A stretch of DNA of 63,015 nucleotides from Pseudofrankia coriaricola (GTDB taxonomy: Bacteria; Actinomycetota; Actinomycetes; Frankiales; Frankiaceae): contig NZ_MBLO01000277.1 in NCBI RefSeq assembly GCF_001854805.1, positions 1 through 63,015 of the forward strand. The letters run 5' to 3'. A model generated the notes under the pieces. That model saw only the letters and a list, made by a program, of their open reading frames with translations, was not told the DNA's origin and did not search any database. Made by a program: the position numbers and the translations under genes. Positions 17,486 to 26,485 of the stretch are shown here, one piece after another; the first letter of the stretch is position 1; each line of letters begins with the position of its first letter.

Positions 17486-17640
17486 AATCTGGTCGCGGGC
17501 GGACATCTCCGCGCTCATTCGCGATGGAGGGACCCGCAGCCGCTATGTCGACGCTCCTTGACGCCCGTGGCCTCGGCGTTTGTAACCACTGCGATGACGG
17601 ACTGCCATCGCGCCAGACTCAACCTCGCCGGAGGAAGATC

Positions 17641-19026
17641 ATGCGCATCCTGCGCCAGTTATCGGCTCTACGCGCCGCTCCCGTGGCCGTCGTTGCGGTC
17701 CTCGTGGTGGCCGCAGCGGCCTGCGGTGGCTCCTCGGCCGGCGGTTCGGACGTCGCCTCGCTCGACGACACATCCGCCTGGGTGAAGACTGGACCGACCA
17801 CCGGCCCGTCTACTGGGTGGAGCGACGGCGGCTACAAGGTCGACACCAGCAAGCTGACATGCACCCAGCCGTCCAAGGATGAGACGCGCGGGATCACTGA
17901 CACCTCAATCACCGTCGAGGGCCTCGCCTATCTGACCAGTCCAGGCGGAGCCTCGATGCAAGGTGCCGACGTCGGCGCCAAGGTCCGGTTCGATGCCGCC
18001 AACGAGGCGGGTGGCATCAACGGCCGCAAGATCGACTTTAGGGGTGTGCTCGACGACGGCCAGGATGCCAGCCGCAACCTGTCCCAGGCCAATATCATCG
18101 CGACTCGGGACAGAGCGTTCGCCGCCGTCCCGGTTGTCACCAGCCTTTCCGGATACGCCGATGTCTTCTGTCAGAACAATGTTCCCTACTTCGGCTGGGG
18201 CACCAACGACGGCTTCTGCGACTCCGCGCTTGCTTTTGGCGTCACAGGATGCAACTACAATACCGCCGTGCTGGCCAATAACCTCGCCGGGTTGGTCAAC
18301 TCGATGTTCCCGGACTCGAAAGCCACACATACCCTCGCAATCGTCGGCCAGGACCTCGACTCCAGTCGTACCGCCGTCGACGCCCTCAAACATTACGCCG
18401 AAGCAGGCGGCACGAAGGTTATCTACGCTAAGACGCCTATCCCAGCCGGCGGCCTGACCGACGCCACCGCCATCGTCCAGGCAATCATGACCGCCAACGG
18501 CGGCACTCCGCCGGAGGTCGTCTACTACATCACCGACTTCGCCACCACGCTGAAGCTCATCCAGTCGCTGAAGGCCGCCGGGTACCCGGGCAAGAACCTC
18601 ACCCCAATCTACGACCCGGCGCTGTCCGGCCTGAATGACCTCGACGGTATGTACGCGACCGGCAGCTGGCTGCCCGGCATCGACGACTCCAACAAGGTCG
18701 CGAGCCAGATGGTCGCGGACTTCAAGAAGTACGCCCCCGACCAGCGAATCGGCATCGCCGCGCTCGCCGGCTACTGGTCAGCCGACTTGTTCGTCGCCGC
18801 CGCCACTGCCGCCGGCAAGGACCTCACCGTCGACAAGTTCGTCAATTTCCTGAACGCCGGCTTTGTCCACAACGGCGATGGCGCCGTACCGGAGACCCGC
18901 TGGCCACTCAACCACTTCGTGACAACACCCTGTAGCTCCCTTGTTCAACTCACCGGCGGAACCTGGAAGCCAATCACCCAACTCACCTGCGGCTCACTAC
19001 TCGTGAAAAAGCCGGCCAAGGGATAG
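17641..19026 (+). CDS. ABC-type substrate-binding lipoprotein (LivJ/amide-binding type)
   Basis: The product is 461 aa from ATG 17641, with GGAGGAAG upstream. The N-terminus is a lipoprotein signal: basic start, hydrophobic run and lipobox AAAC with Cys at residue 28. The rest is a type-1 periplasmic binding fold: ITDTSITVEGLAYLTSPGGA, INGRKIDFRGVLDDG, then the second lobe with YYITDFATTLKLIQSLKAAG. It should be anchored outside the membrane and bind a small organic ligand. No permease or ATPase genes are adjacent. It is headed by dyad site 2 and followed by a hairpin. Confidence 0.9.
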   Translation: MRILRQLSALRAAPVAVVAVLVVAAAACGGSSAGGSDVASLDDTSAWVKTGPTTGPSTGWSDGGYKVDTSKLTCTQPSKDETRGITDTSITVEGLAYLTSPGGASMQGADVGAKVRFDAANEAGGINGRKIDFRGVLDDGQDASRNLSQANIIATRDRAFAAVPVVTSLSGYADVFCQNNVPYFGWGTNDGFCDSALAFGVTGCNYNTAVLANNLAGLVNSMFPDSKATHTLAIVGQDLDSSRTAVDALKHYAEAGGTKVIYAKTPIPAGGLTDATAIVQAIMTANGGTPPEVVYYITDFATTLKLIQSLKAAGYPGKNLTPIYDPALSGLNDLDGMYATGSWLPGIDDSNKVASQMVADFKKYAPDQRIGIAALAGYWSADLFVAAATAAGKDLTVDKFVNFLNAGFVHNGDGAVPETRWPLNHFVTTPCSSLVQLTGGTWKPITQLTCGSLLVKKPAKG

Positions 19027-19048
19027 GCGTAGGCCGAGGTACTTCCCC

Positions 19049-19089
19049 TCTGGGGCACGTCGGCGATGTGTGCCCCGACGTGCCCCAGA
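19049..19089 (+). terminator. Strong hairpin after the lipoprotein gene
   Basis: Perfect 15-bp stem, TCTGGGGCACGTCGG with CCGACGTGCCCCAGA, and an 11-base loop, beginning 23 bases after the stop. There is no T-run, as is common for actinobacterial terminators. Confidence 0.75.
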
Positions 19090-19480
19090 GCGAGCTACCT
19101 GCCCCCTGAGCCTCTTGATAGCCAACGGCCACGGCCGCCCGCCTGTTCATCACCAGCACCCTCTCTGGGGGCAAGGCGCCGATACAGCCGCCCAGTTCGG
19201 CGCCGGCCGAAAAGTTTTGCGCCTCGCCACACTCGTTACGTCGACTGTTAGGGAACAGGAACGTCAGGCGGGGAGTTCGCGAATGGCTGCCGCGGACCAC
19301 CAGGCAAGGGCCAGCAAGTCCAGATGGAGGCCTACACGTGGCCGCCTCAGCGAATGGCTTGGAACGGTGTCCGCCACGCGCTGTGCCCGGCTGAAATGAG
19401 GAGCCCGCGTTGGATCCCACCGGGCGACGGCATCCCGCGGTAACGCTTCGCATTTTCCTACAACGGGGAGACCGAGCGTC
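19090..19480. other. Gene-less stretch
   Basis: About 390 bases with no recognisable gene between the terminator hairpin and a broken lipoprotein gene. Confidence 0.4.
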
Positions 19481-19708
19481 ATGAGCCTCCGCCGACTGCG
19501 GGCGCGGGCGATTACCACTGCTCTGGCCGCCATGCTGGTCGGCCTCCCCGCCATCCTCACGGATGCGGACTGGCGTCAGACACCATCGCCGCAGAAGGCG
19601 AAACCTGCCCGACACAGGCGCCGGGCATAACAGCGAACTCCATCAAGATAGGCCTTTTTTGTCCCGGCACCGGTCCTCCCGGCGTCGCATCCGCCGTCAA
19701 CGCGACGA
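19481..19708 (+). pseudogene. Substrate-binding lipoprotein N-terminal fragment, frameshifted
   Basis: ATG 19481 opens MSLRRLRARAITTALAAMLV, a signal peptide. After a frame change the sequence continues as CGLASDTIAAEG, PTQAPGITANSIKIGLFCPG and TG, the lipobox Cys and first strand of a LivJ-type binding protein. Resemblance ends at about 19708, where AtuA-like sequence begins. It is a second, dead copy of the type of gene found at 17641 and 28472. Confidence 0.65.
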
Positions 19709-19717
19709 GCCCGCCTC

Positions 19718-20268
19718 ATGGTCGACGGCGGCCCGATCGACGTGCTCACCGGGGACTACCTCGCCGAACTGACGATGCTCATACTTTGGAAGACCAGAAG
19801 CAGGCCCGGTGGCACGGGCTACGCGCGCACGTTCCTCGCCCAGATCGAGGATGTCCTCGGTACCTGCCTGGACCGCGGCATCAGGATCGTCTCTAACGCG
19901 GGCGGGCTCGACCCGGCGGGCCTTGCCGAGAAGGTCCGCACGGTGGCGGCTGACCTCGGCCTGCGCCCCAACATCGCCTACGTCACCGGCGACAACCTCG
20001 TCGACCGCGTCAGCGCGCTACAGGCCGCCGGCGAGAAGTTCGTCCACCTCGATACCGGCCGGTGTCTCGCCGACACCGGCATCGAGCCGGTCACGGCGAA
20101 CGCCTACCTCGGCGGCTGGGGCATCGCCGCGGCGCTGTCCGCCGGCGCCGACATCGTCATCACCCCGCGGGTCACCGACGCCTCCCTGGTCGTCGGCCCG
20201 GCGGCCTGGTGGCACGGCTCGGAACGCACCGACTGGGACCGGCTCGCTGGCGCCGTCGCCGGGCCGAG
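19718..20268 (+). pseudogene. AtuA-like (DUF1446) internal fragment
   Basis: The frame starting at ATG 19718 reads MVDGGPIDVLTGDYLAELTM, RGIRIVSNAGGLDPAGLAEK, NAYLGGWGIAAAL and VTDASLVVGPAAWWHG. It aligns closely with residues from about 27 onward of the intact AtuA at 49994-51856, but lacks the N-terminal 26 residues and everything after about residue 210. The frame stays open to 20344 but similarity ends near 20268, just before a dyad promoter. DNA divergence from the intact copy shows it is not a recent duplication. Confidence 0.85.
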
Positions 20269-20311
20269 CCCGCAGCGGCTCGGGCCGTGCCGACCGAGGG
20301 TGGGTGATCCC

Positions 20312-20340
20312 TCGACAGTAAGGATAGCAGCTACTATAAT
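20312..20340 (+). promoter_or_regulatory. Promoter with 14-bp dyad ATAGCAGCTACTAT (site 3)
   Basis: TCGACA at 20312-20317, exactly 17 bases, then a perfect TATAAT at 20335-20340. The dyad (20324-20337) covers spacer and -10 box, so a bound dimer would block RNA polymerase. It drives the crotonase at 20405. Confidence 0.8.
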
Positions 20341-20404
20341 CTAGGTATACATTATCCTATTTATCGATCATCATGGTCGCTCATCTGCTCCGAAGGAGAC
20401 CCGC

Positions 20405-21175
20405 ATGACCGAAGGCGACGACGCCTTGGTCCGGGTGACGCTGGACGACGGGGTCGCGATGCTGACCTTGGACGCCCCCGCCCGACGCAACGCGCTGTCC
20501 TATGAGTTGAGCATGGATCTCGCCCACGCCGTGGACACAGCGCTCGAGGGCGGTGCGCAGGCCATCATCCTTAGTGCCACGCCGCCTGTGTTCTGCTCTG
20601 GCGGCTCGCTGGAGGACCTGGTCAGGCCCAAGGCTCCGTTACGCGAGATGTACGAGGGTTTTCTCAAGGTCGCGGACGCCCCGGTTCCCACGATCGCCGC
20701 CGTCAGCGGCCCCGTCATCGGGGCCGGCCTGAACCTGCCGATGGCCTGTGACGTCGTGCTCTGCTCGCCGTCAGCGGTCTTCGACCCGCGATTCCTCGAT
20801 GTCGGCATCCACCCGGGCGGCGGCCATCTGTGGCGTCTGTCCCGGCAGGTCGGCAGCCAGGGCGCGGCGGCGCTCGTCCTGCTCGGCGACACGCTGACCG
20901 GCGAGGAGGCGGCGGCGCGTGGCCTCGCCTGGCGCTGCCTTCCGGAGAACGACTTGCTTGACGCGGCGCTGAAGCTCGCTCGTCGGGCCGCCAACAGGGA
21001 CCCGGAGCTAGTGGCACGGACCAAGCAGTCGCTGCGGGCCAGCCTTGCATTGACCGAATCAAAGGCCGCGCTGGAGCTGGAGCTCGCGGCACAGGAGTGG
21101 GCGGTCTCCCGGCCCGGCTTCGCGGCCCAGGTTGCCGAGATCAAGAAGAGTCTCAGCAAGCGCCAGGTCAGGTAG
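20405..21175 (+). CDS. Enoyl-CoA hydratase/isomerase (crotonase) family
   Basis: The product is 256 aa from ATG 20405 with GAAGGAGA upstream. Oxyanion-hole segments are FCSGGSLEDL and SGPVIGAGLNLPMACDVVLC. The usual catalytic Glu pair is not obvious: the region reads FLDVGIHPGGGHLWRLSRQV, with Asp or Gly where Glu is typical and no Glu after RGLAW. So it may be an isomerase, thioesterase-like or lyase-like crotonase rather than a hydratase. It heads a plus-strand run with the class II aldolase and two SDRs and is under dyad site 3. Confidence 0.88.
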   Translation: MTEGDDALVRVTLDDGVAMLTLDAPARRNALSYELSMDLAHAVDTALEGGAQAIILSATPPVFCSGGSLEDLVRPKAPLREMYEGFLKVADAPVPTIAAVSGPVIGAGLNLPMACDVVLCSPSAVFDPRFLDVGIHPGGGHLWRLSRQVGSQGAAALVLLGDTLTGEEAAARGLAWRCLPENDLLDAALKLARRAANRDPELVARTKQSLRASLALTESKAALELELAAQEWAVSRPGFAAQVAEIKKSLSKRQVR

Positions 21176-21209
21176 TAGAAACCGATCCGGGCCAGGTAGG
21201 GAGTACGAA

Positions 21210-21995
21210 ATGGCTGGATTCGTCACCCGGACGCCGCCGACCTTCAGCTCTGTCGAACAGGAGCGGCTGTACCGCAGGCAGCGGCTGGCGGCGGCATTTC
21301 GGGTACTTGGCCGGTCCGGGTTCAACGAGGGCGTCGCCGGACACGGCAGCGTCCGCGACCCGGAGCTGCCCGACCACTACTGGGTTAACGTCTACGGACA
21401 AAGCTTCCGCCAGGTCAAGGTCTCCGACCTCTGCCTGGTCGACGGGAGCGGCACGGTCGTCGACGGTCCGAACAGGGGCCCCAGAGCGCGCAACCTGGTT
21501 GCCTACGCCGCGCTGACCATCCATGGCGCCGTCCACGACGCCCGTTCCGACGTCATCTCCGCCGTGCACACCCACGGCCTTTACGGCCGGACCTGGGCGG
21601 CGCTCGGCCGCCCGCTTGACCCGATCTCCCAGGACGCCTGCGCCTTCTACCGGGACCAGGGCATTCTCGACGACTACACCGGCGTCGTCCTCGAGGAGGA
21701 GGAAGGCAGGAAGCTGGCCGCGGCGCTCGGCGATCACAAGGCGGTTCTGCTGCGCAACCACGGCGTCCTGACCGTCGGCCACTCCGTCGACGAGGCGTTC
21801 TGGTGGCACCTGAGCTACGAGCGCTGCGCCCACTCCCAGCTCATGGCCGAGGCGTCCCTCACGAAGCCCCACCTGATCCCACCCGAGGACGCGGCGCTGA
21901 CCGCCTCCCAGGTCGGCACCCACCGTTTCGGCTGGTTCTCCTTCCAACCGCTCTACGACTGGATCACCGCCGAGGAGCCAGACCTCCTCGACTGA
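21210..21995 (+). CDS. Class II aldolase/adducin family protein
   Basis: The product is 261 aa from ATG 21210, 34 bases after the crotonase. Metal ligands of the family are visible: HTHGLYG for the HxH pair and the later NHGVLT, with AGHGSVRDPE binding the substrate phosphate or carboxylate region. Members cleave or decarboxylate hydroxy-acid or hydroxy-keto compounds with Zn or Mn. Being in a catabolic run, it probably performs a retro-aldol or decarboxylation step. The substrate is unknown. Confidence 0.87.
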   Translation: MAGFVTRTPPTFSSVEQERLYRRQRLAAAFRVLGRSGFNEGVAGHGSVRDPELPDHYWVNVYGQSFRQVKVSDLCLVDGSGTVVDGPNRGPRARNLVAYAALTIHGAVHDARSDVISAVHTHGLYGRTWAALGRPLDPISQDACAFYRDQGILDDYTGVVLEEEEGRKLAAALGDHKAVLLRNHGVLTVGHSVDEAFWWHLSYERCAHSQLMAEASLTKPHLIPPEDAALTASQVGTHRFGWFSFQPLYDWITAEEPDLLD

Positions 21996-22226
21996 ACTGC
22001 GCAACCTGAGTGGATCATCCGCCCTGGCTAGGTCCACACCGGCCGGCGATCCTCGTGACGTCTCGGGATTCATCGGCGACGCCCGGTCCTGCGCCCCGCG
22101 GTGAACACGACATCGTGGCTGCCATACAACGACGAGCGAGCTGGATTCCGCACACCGACGCGACTCAACGGAGCTATAGGTTCCGGCCGAAAACAGGCCG
22201 CATGGTAAATGTAGGGAGTTGCCATC

Positions 22227-23111
22227 TTGGGTGATTTGTGTCATGGGCGCGTCGCGATCGTCACTGGCGCCAGCCGTGGCATCGGAAAGGCGGCAGCGAT
22301 CCGCCTCGCCGCCGAGGGTGCGGCGGTTGCGATCACCGCGCGCTCCCTCGATGCCGAGCGGTTCGGCAGCTCGCTTCGGCGCACCGCTGAATATATCGAG
22401 GCCGCGGGCGGCAACGTCCTCCCGGTCGAAATCAACCTCGAAGAGCCGATCCCAGGCAGGGACTGGCTCATCGACCGAGTCGAGGCCGATCTCGGCCCAG
22501 TCGACATCCTGGTCAACAACGCGGCGATCGGCGGCTTCAAACGCTTTACGGCCTGGGCCGACGAGGAACTGCGGGCGATGCAGGAGGTCAACGTCTGGGC
22601 ACCATGGCAACTCGCCCGCAGAGCGCTCCAAGGAATGGCGGCGCGAGGTCGAGGGTCGGTAGTCAATGTAACGTCCATCTCCGCTCGTATCCCCAATGGT
22701 CCGCCGTTTTCGGCGGGCGCTGTCGCCTACCGAGGTTCGGCGTACGGTTCCACCAAGGCGATGCTCGACCGATGGACCGTCAGCGCGGCGGCCGAGTACG
22801 AAGACGCTGGGGTGGCCCTCAATGCGATCGCGCCCACCGGGGCTGCGGCGACCGAAGCCGTGCTCATGTCGATCAAAGCCGGCCAGATGCCCGCGACGGC
22901 CTGCGAGCCGCTCGAGACGATGGCCGAGGCGATCCTCACGCTCGCGACCGCCGAGCCGTCGAGCGGCCTGACTGGACGGGTGACTACAAGTCTCGAGCTG
23001 TTGGCGGAGTTGGGACGGCCGGTCTGGGACCTTTCCGGGACCACGCTCGTCAACGGCTGGCAGCAGGCCGATCTCATCCAGCTTCTTGCCGACGTAAGGA
23101 GGGCCCGGTAA
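22227..23111 (+). CDS. Short-chain dehydrogenase/reductase
   Basis: The product is 294 aa from TTG 22227, with TAGGGAG upstream; no better start exists nearer the motif. TGASRGIGKA, NNAAIGG, Ser in VTSISAR and YGSTK identify a classical SDR. It is 40 residues longer than usual, with a C-terminal tail (SGLTGRVTTSLELLAELGRP). Its stop overlaps the next SDR start (TAATG), so the two are co-translated. The next gene shares the same tail organisation, suggesting an ancient tandem duplication. Confidence 0.88.
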   Translation: MGDLCHGRVAIVTGASRGIGKAAAIRLAAEGAAVAITARSLDAERFGSSLRRTAEYIEAAGGNVLPVEINLEEPIPGRDWLIDRVEADLGPVDILVNNAAIGGFKRFTAWADEELRAMQEVNVWAPWQLARRALQGMAARGRGSVVNVTSISARIPNGPPFSAGAVAYRGSAYGSTKAMLDRWTVSAAAEYEDAGVALNAIAPTGAAATEAVLMSIKAGQMPATACEPLETMAEAILTLATAEPSSGLTGRVTTSLELLAELGRPVWDLSGTTLVNGWQQADLIQLLADVRRAR

Positions 23112-23971
23112 TGGATACGTCATCACACGATCGCGAGCTGAGTGCTCTCACGGGCCATATAGCGTTGGTCACCGGTGGTCGCCGTGGCATCGGACGAGCG
23201 ATCATGTGTCGCCTCGCGGCCCATGGAGCAGCGGTGGTATTCACCTGCGTCGATACCTCCGAGGACTTCGTCAGCGAAACACTCGAGATCTTGAGGAAGG
23301 CTGGCGCCGCTCATGGCCTGATCGAGGCTGATCTCGCAGACGGGGCGTCAAGATCGGATCTCGTTGATCGAGCGTCATCGCTCTTCGGCCCTCCAGATAT
23401 CATCGTAAACAATGCGGCGCTCGGCGACGTCCATCAGGCGCCTCCAAGCGGCGTCACGCTGGGCCAGCGGCGGACGATGTTCGAGGTGAACCTGCATGCA
23501 CCCGTCGATCTGATCCAGCAAGCTCTTCCAATGATGAAGGACAAAGGCTGGGGCAGGATCGTCAACCTGTTGAGCGACAGCATCCACCAACAACCTGTGC
23601 CGTACCTCGCCCCGGCAGGGACGGTCCACGGACTGACGGCATACGGCGCCTCGAAAGCCGCCCTCGAACGCTTTACACTCGGTCTCGCCGCCGAATTACA
23701 CGGAACCGGTGTCCATATCAACGGGCTCTACCCGCACAAGGTCGCCGTCACGGAGAGCCAGTCCGCCCGAGCAGTCGCCGGGATGCGCGCTCAACCACAG
23801 GCGGCGGAGAGCTTGGAGACCATGGCCGAGGCCGCATACCAACTCGTAACGGGTTCGTTCACCGGGCTGTCCACCAGCAGCCGAGCGTTTCTCCACAGCC
23901 TGCAACAGTCAGTCCGTAGTCTCGACGGGAGAACAGTGGTAGGGGACGCCACCACCGTACCCGACCTATGA
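23111..23971 (+). CDS. Short-chain dehydrogenase/reductase, paired with the preceding one
   Basis: The product is 286 aa from ATG 23111 (overlapping stop of the previous gene). TGGRRGIGRA, NNAALGD, Ser in NLLSDSIHQ and YGASK are present. Both this and the upstream SDR end with an SLETMAEA or PLETMAEA block followed by a TGxs motif, unlike usual SDRs, and may form a heteromeric pair. The substrate is unknown. It is the last gene of the plus-strand run starting at 20405. Confidence 0.88.
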   Translation: MDTSSHDRELSALTGHIALVTGGRRGIGRAIMCRLAAHGAAVVFTCVDTSEDFVSETLEILRKAGAAHGLIEADLADGASRSDLVDRASSLFGPPDIIVNNAALGDVHQAPPSGVTLGQRRTMFEVNLHAPVDLIQQALPMMKDKGWGRIVNLLSDSIHQQPVPYLAPAGTVHGLTAYGASKAALERFTLGLAAELHGTGVHINGLYPHKVAVTESQSARAVAGMRAQPQAAESLETMAEAAYQLVTGSFTGLSTSSRAFLHSLQQSVRSLDGRTVVGDATTVPDL

Positions 23972-24078
23972 TGCGACTCGCCGCCTGATCGTTGGTAGCG
24001 GCGAACCGTCCAAGGTGACGACCCGTACCGTGAATAGCCTGGAAGAGCCGCGGATGTATTCGGCGCACAGGCAGCCCG

Positions 24079-24471
24079 GCCGAGTAGAGCATATTTATCG
24101 GGACGCTCAAGCAGCTCCCTGTCGTACACGGCGCCAGATAAAACGGCCTTGAAACCAAGACCGGCTTGGCGTGCGGCAGCGATGATCTCGCGGAGACTGT
24201 CGGGGGCCACCTGGCCGATCACCGCATCCGCTCGACTGGCCGCGATGTTCGCAGCCGTCTGCGCGGCGGGACTCTGGCCCGCCGTGTAAGCGATGCGTGC
24301 CACCACCTGAACGCCCGCCGCGGTCAGGCTTCGCACCATCCCGTCGCTGTAGGAGCGGGTAGCAGCCGAGTTCGGGTCCTCGACGATGGCGGCTCTCCTG
24401 CCTCCACGTGCCGCGACAAACTGGCCATAGGTGGTGATCGATCCCTCGCTGACGACCGAGTACGACGTAGG
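24079..24471 (-). pseudogene. Substrate-binding protein, internal fragment
   Basis: A minus frame reads SYSVVSEGSITTYGQFVAAR, DGMVRSLTAAGVQVVARIAY, ASRADAVIGQVAPDSLREII and AAARQAGLGFKAVLSGAVYD. This is the middle of a LivJ-type periplasmic binding protein. It has no signal peptide, no first lobe and no C-terminus, so it is a remnant, the second broken one in the island. It lies directly downstream of the LLM oxidoreductase gene. Confidence 0.65.
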
Positions 24472-24484
24472 CGACGGGGACTTC

Positions 24485-25492
24485 CTACTTGGTGGCGGCG
24501 AGGAGATCGGCCCATAGCGACGGCTCAGCGTTGTACCCGCTGTAGAATGTGATGCGCTCATAGGCCTTGTTGACCTTGGCGACGAGCTTGGGTCCGACCT
24601 CGGCCGGGGTGCCGACGATGGAGAATTCGTGCAGCATCTCGTCGGTGATCACGTCGGCCATGTCATCCCAGCGGCCCTGCTTGGACAGGGTGTTGAGCTC
24701 GTCCTGCGCGTCACCCCATCCGTGTATTTCGAGTACCTGGCGGTAGGCAGGCGTGGAGCCGTAGAAGGCGATCCGGGTCTTCGTGCCGCGGATCGCGGTC
24801 GCCAGGTCGTCCTCCGTGCGGCCGATGGTGACGAAGGATGGACCGTTGATGACGAAGCCATCGAGGCCACCCTTGCCCGCCTTGGCACGCCCGCGCAGGA
24901 GTGCCGGAATCGTGACTTTCTCTAGGTACCGCATGGTCGTGAACGGGTGGACGAAGAACCCGTCTGCAACCTCGCCAGCGACTTCGGTCATCTTCTCACC
25001 GACCCCGGCGAGGTAGACCGGGGGCGGCCCGAACTCGTGCGGCTCAGGTGTGAAGAACGGGGTCATGAGGGTGTGCGAGTAGAAGTCGCCGCGGAAGTCG
25101 AGCTTCACGCCGTCGTGCCAGGCTGCCCAGATGGCGCGGGTCGCTAGGATCAGCTCTCGCATGCGAGCGGCCGGGTTTGACCACGGCATGGAGAAGCGAC
25201 GCTCGATGTGGGGCTTGATCTGCGAGCCGAGGCCGAGCACGAAACGACCCCGGGAGTAGAGCGCGAGGTCGTAGCCAGCGTTCGCGAGTGTCATAGGCGA
25301 TCGGCCGAACGCGACGACGATCGCGGTCCCCACGGTGAGGGTCTCGGTCGCCATGGCGGCCTGCAGGCTCTGCAGAAAGGGATCGTGCTTGGTCTCGGCG
25401 GTCCAGGCTCCCGCATAGCCGCTACTCTCAATTCTCGCGGCATCCGCCTGCGTCACTCCGATGTCGTCGGACAGGCTCGCGTCGATCTTCAT
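24485..25492 (-). CDS. LLM-class F420-dependent oxidoreductase
   Basis: The product is 335 aa from ATG 25492, with AAGGAGA at proper distance. It begins MKIDASLSDDIGVTQADAAR and has YAGAWTAETKHDPFLQSLQA, TVGTAIVVAFGRSPMTLANA and RGRFVLGLGSQIKPHIERRF, the luciferase-like TIM barrel used with F420. The final residues are complete. It probably oxidises an alcohol or reduces an enone in the pathway. The gene upstream (25540-26040) begins a minus-strand operon with it, 47 bases apart. Confidence 0.9.
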   Translation of the reverse strand: MKIDASLSDDIGVTQADAARIESSGYAGAWTAETKHDPFLQSLQAAMATETLTVGTAIVVAFGRSPMTLANAGYDLALYSRGRFVLGLGSQIKPHIERRFSMPWSNPAARMRELILATRAIWAAWHDGVKLDFRGDFYSHTLMTPFFTPEPHEFGPPPVYLAGVGEKMTEVAGEVADGFFVHPFTTMRYLEKVTIPALLRGRAKAGKGGLDGFVINGPSFVTIGRTEDDLATAIRGTKTRIAFYGSTPAYRQVLEIHGWGDAQDELNTLSKQGRWDDMADVITDEMLHEFSIVGTPAEVGPKLVAKVNKAYERITFYSGYNAEPSLWADLLAATK

Positions 25493-25539
25493 CCGTCTCC
25501 TTCTGACTGGCCGCCCGTTCTGGGACCGGCGGCCAGTGG

Positions 25540-26040
25540 TCATGGTTTTGCGGCGTCGTCGGCGTCAGGAGCGGTCGGCATCCGGGCCGTGACGATGACG
25601 ATGGTCTTCATCTCCGCGACCAGCCGTCCATCCGCTGCGCGGAACTCGTCCCAGGTCAGCGACGCCGACTTGGGCACCAGGTTCTGGGTCGGTGCGGCGA
25701 CCCGCTCGGCGAGCGTGCCGGGGTGCAGTTCGGAGAACGGGGTGCGCCTGGGGTTGAGCGTCTCGTCGCCGCCAGAGACGGCCGGGTCCCCGATGGCCGC
25801 GTGAACGATCACGTCCCGTCCGTCCTCGGCCACGCCGGCGGCATCGCAGCCGAGGATCATCGGCAGTCGTTCCGCTGGCAGGCCGACCCCTCGAAGGCTG
25901 AAGAGCTCGTGATGGTTCAGCGTCGCGGCGTGGACCGAGACCGTCGTCCAGCCTTCGGGCGCAGGTCGTTCCGGCTGCTCGTCCACAGCCAGACCGGCGA
26001 GCGGATCATCAGGGTGCGCGGAGACGGCGGCGGCGAGCAT
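25540..26040 (-). CDS. Truncated zinc-type medium-chain dehydrogenase, chimeric tail
   Basis: The product is 166 aa from ATG 26040. The start, MLAAAVSAHPDDPLAGLAVD, and GWTTVSVHAATLNHHELFSL form the GroES-like domain of MDR quinone or alcohol reductases. After LVPKSASLTWDEF the sequence is not that family: AADGRLVAEMKTIVIVTARM resembles the end of a MaoC/hotdog domain. The NAD(P)-binding domain (about 200 residues) is absent. It is probably a fusion of two gene ends and inactive as a dehydrogenase, though it still lies directly after dyad site 4. Confidence 0.65.
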   Translation of the reverse strand: MLAAAVSAHPDDPLAGLAVDEQPERPAPEGWTTVSVHAATLNHHELFSLRGVGLPAERLPMILGCDAAGVAEDGRDVIVHAAIGDPAVSGGDETLNPRRTPFSELHPGTLAERVAAPTQNLVPKSASLTWDEFRAADGRLVAEMKTIVIVTARMPTAPDADDAAKP

Positions 26041-26086
26041 GGCCAGCAAGCTATGGCTGTTCCTGCGACAGACGCCACAGATTTAT

Positions 26087-26100
26087 ATAGTGAACACTAT
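26087..26100 (-). promoter_or_regulatory. 14-bp dyad ATAGTGAACACTAT (site 4)
   Basis: It lies 46 bases upstream of ATG 26040. On the minus strand, TGGTCA lies 18 bases before TATATA, which overlaps the dyad. The flank CACTATGTGG-N3-TGACCAC recurs at site 5. Confidence 0.75.
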
Positions 26101-26485
26101 GTGGCATTGACCACAGAGCGGCCGCGCCCGCCGGATGGTCCCGTCTCCGATACAGGCCCCATCCTCGGCATTCAGCCTCGCGATGCGACCGTCTGGGAGG
26201 GTCGACGGCACGGACGCGCTCAGCGGTTCCTACGTCTACGGCCGCCGATCCAGCCGCATACTGATCGGTACCGGTCGGCCGTACTGGAGCTAACCCCGTG
26301 CACGACGTCACCGTTGCGCTCGACGACCGGACGATGCGGTCGCGCGGGGATGAAAGGATCGCCTGGCAACACCCACACGCTCGGGCAGGCACCGGGCAGA
26401 CGCTGCCGATCCGGGCGATCCGCATCGGCGGCCCCGGCGCCGTCATCGGCGCGGCAGACCGGCTGGAAGTACTGGAAGGAGCACC
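26101..26485. other. Intergenic between divergent MDR and TetR genes
   Basis: About 385 bases. No gene recognised; the TetR promoter should be here. Confidence 0.4.
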
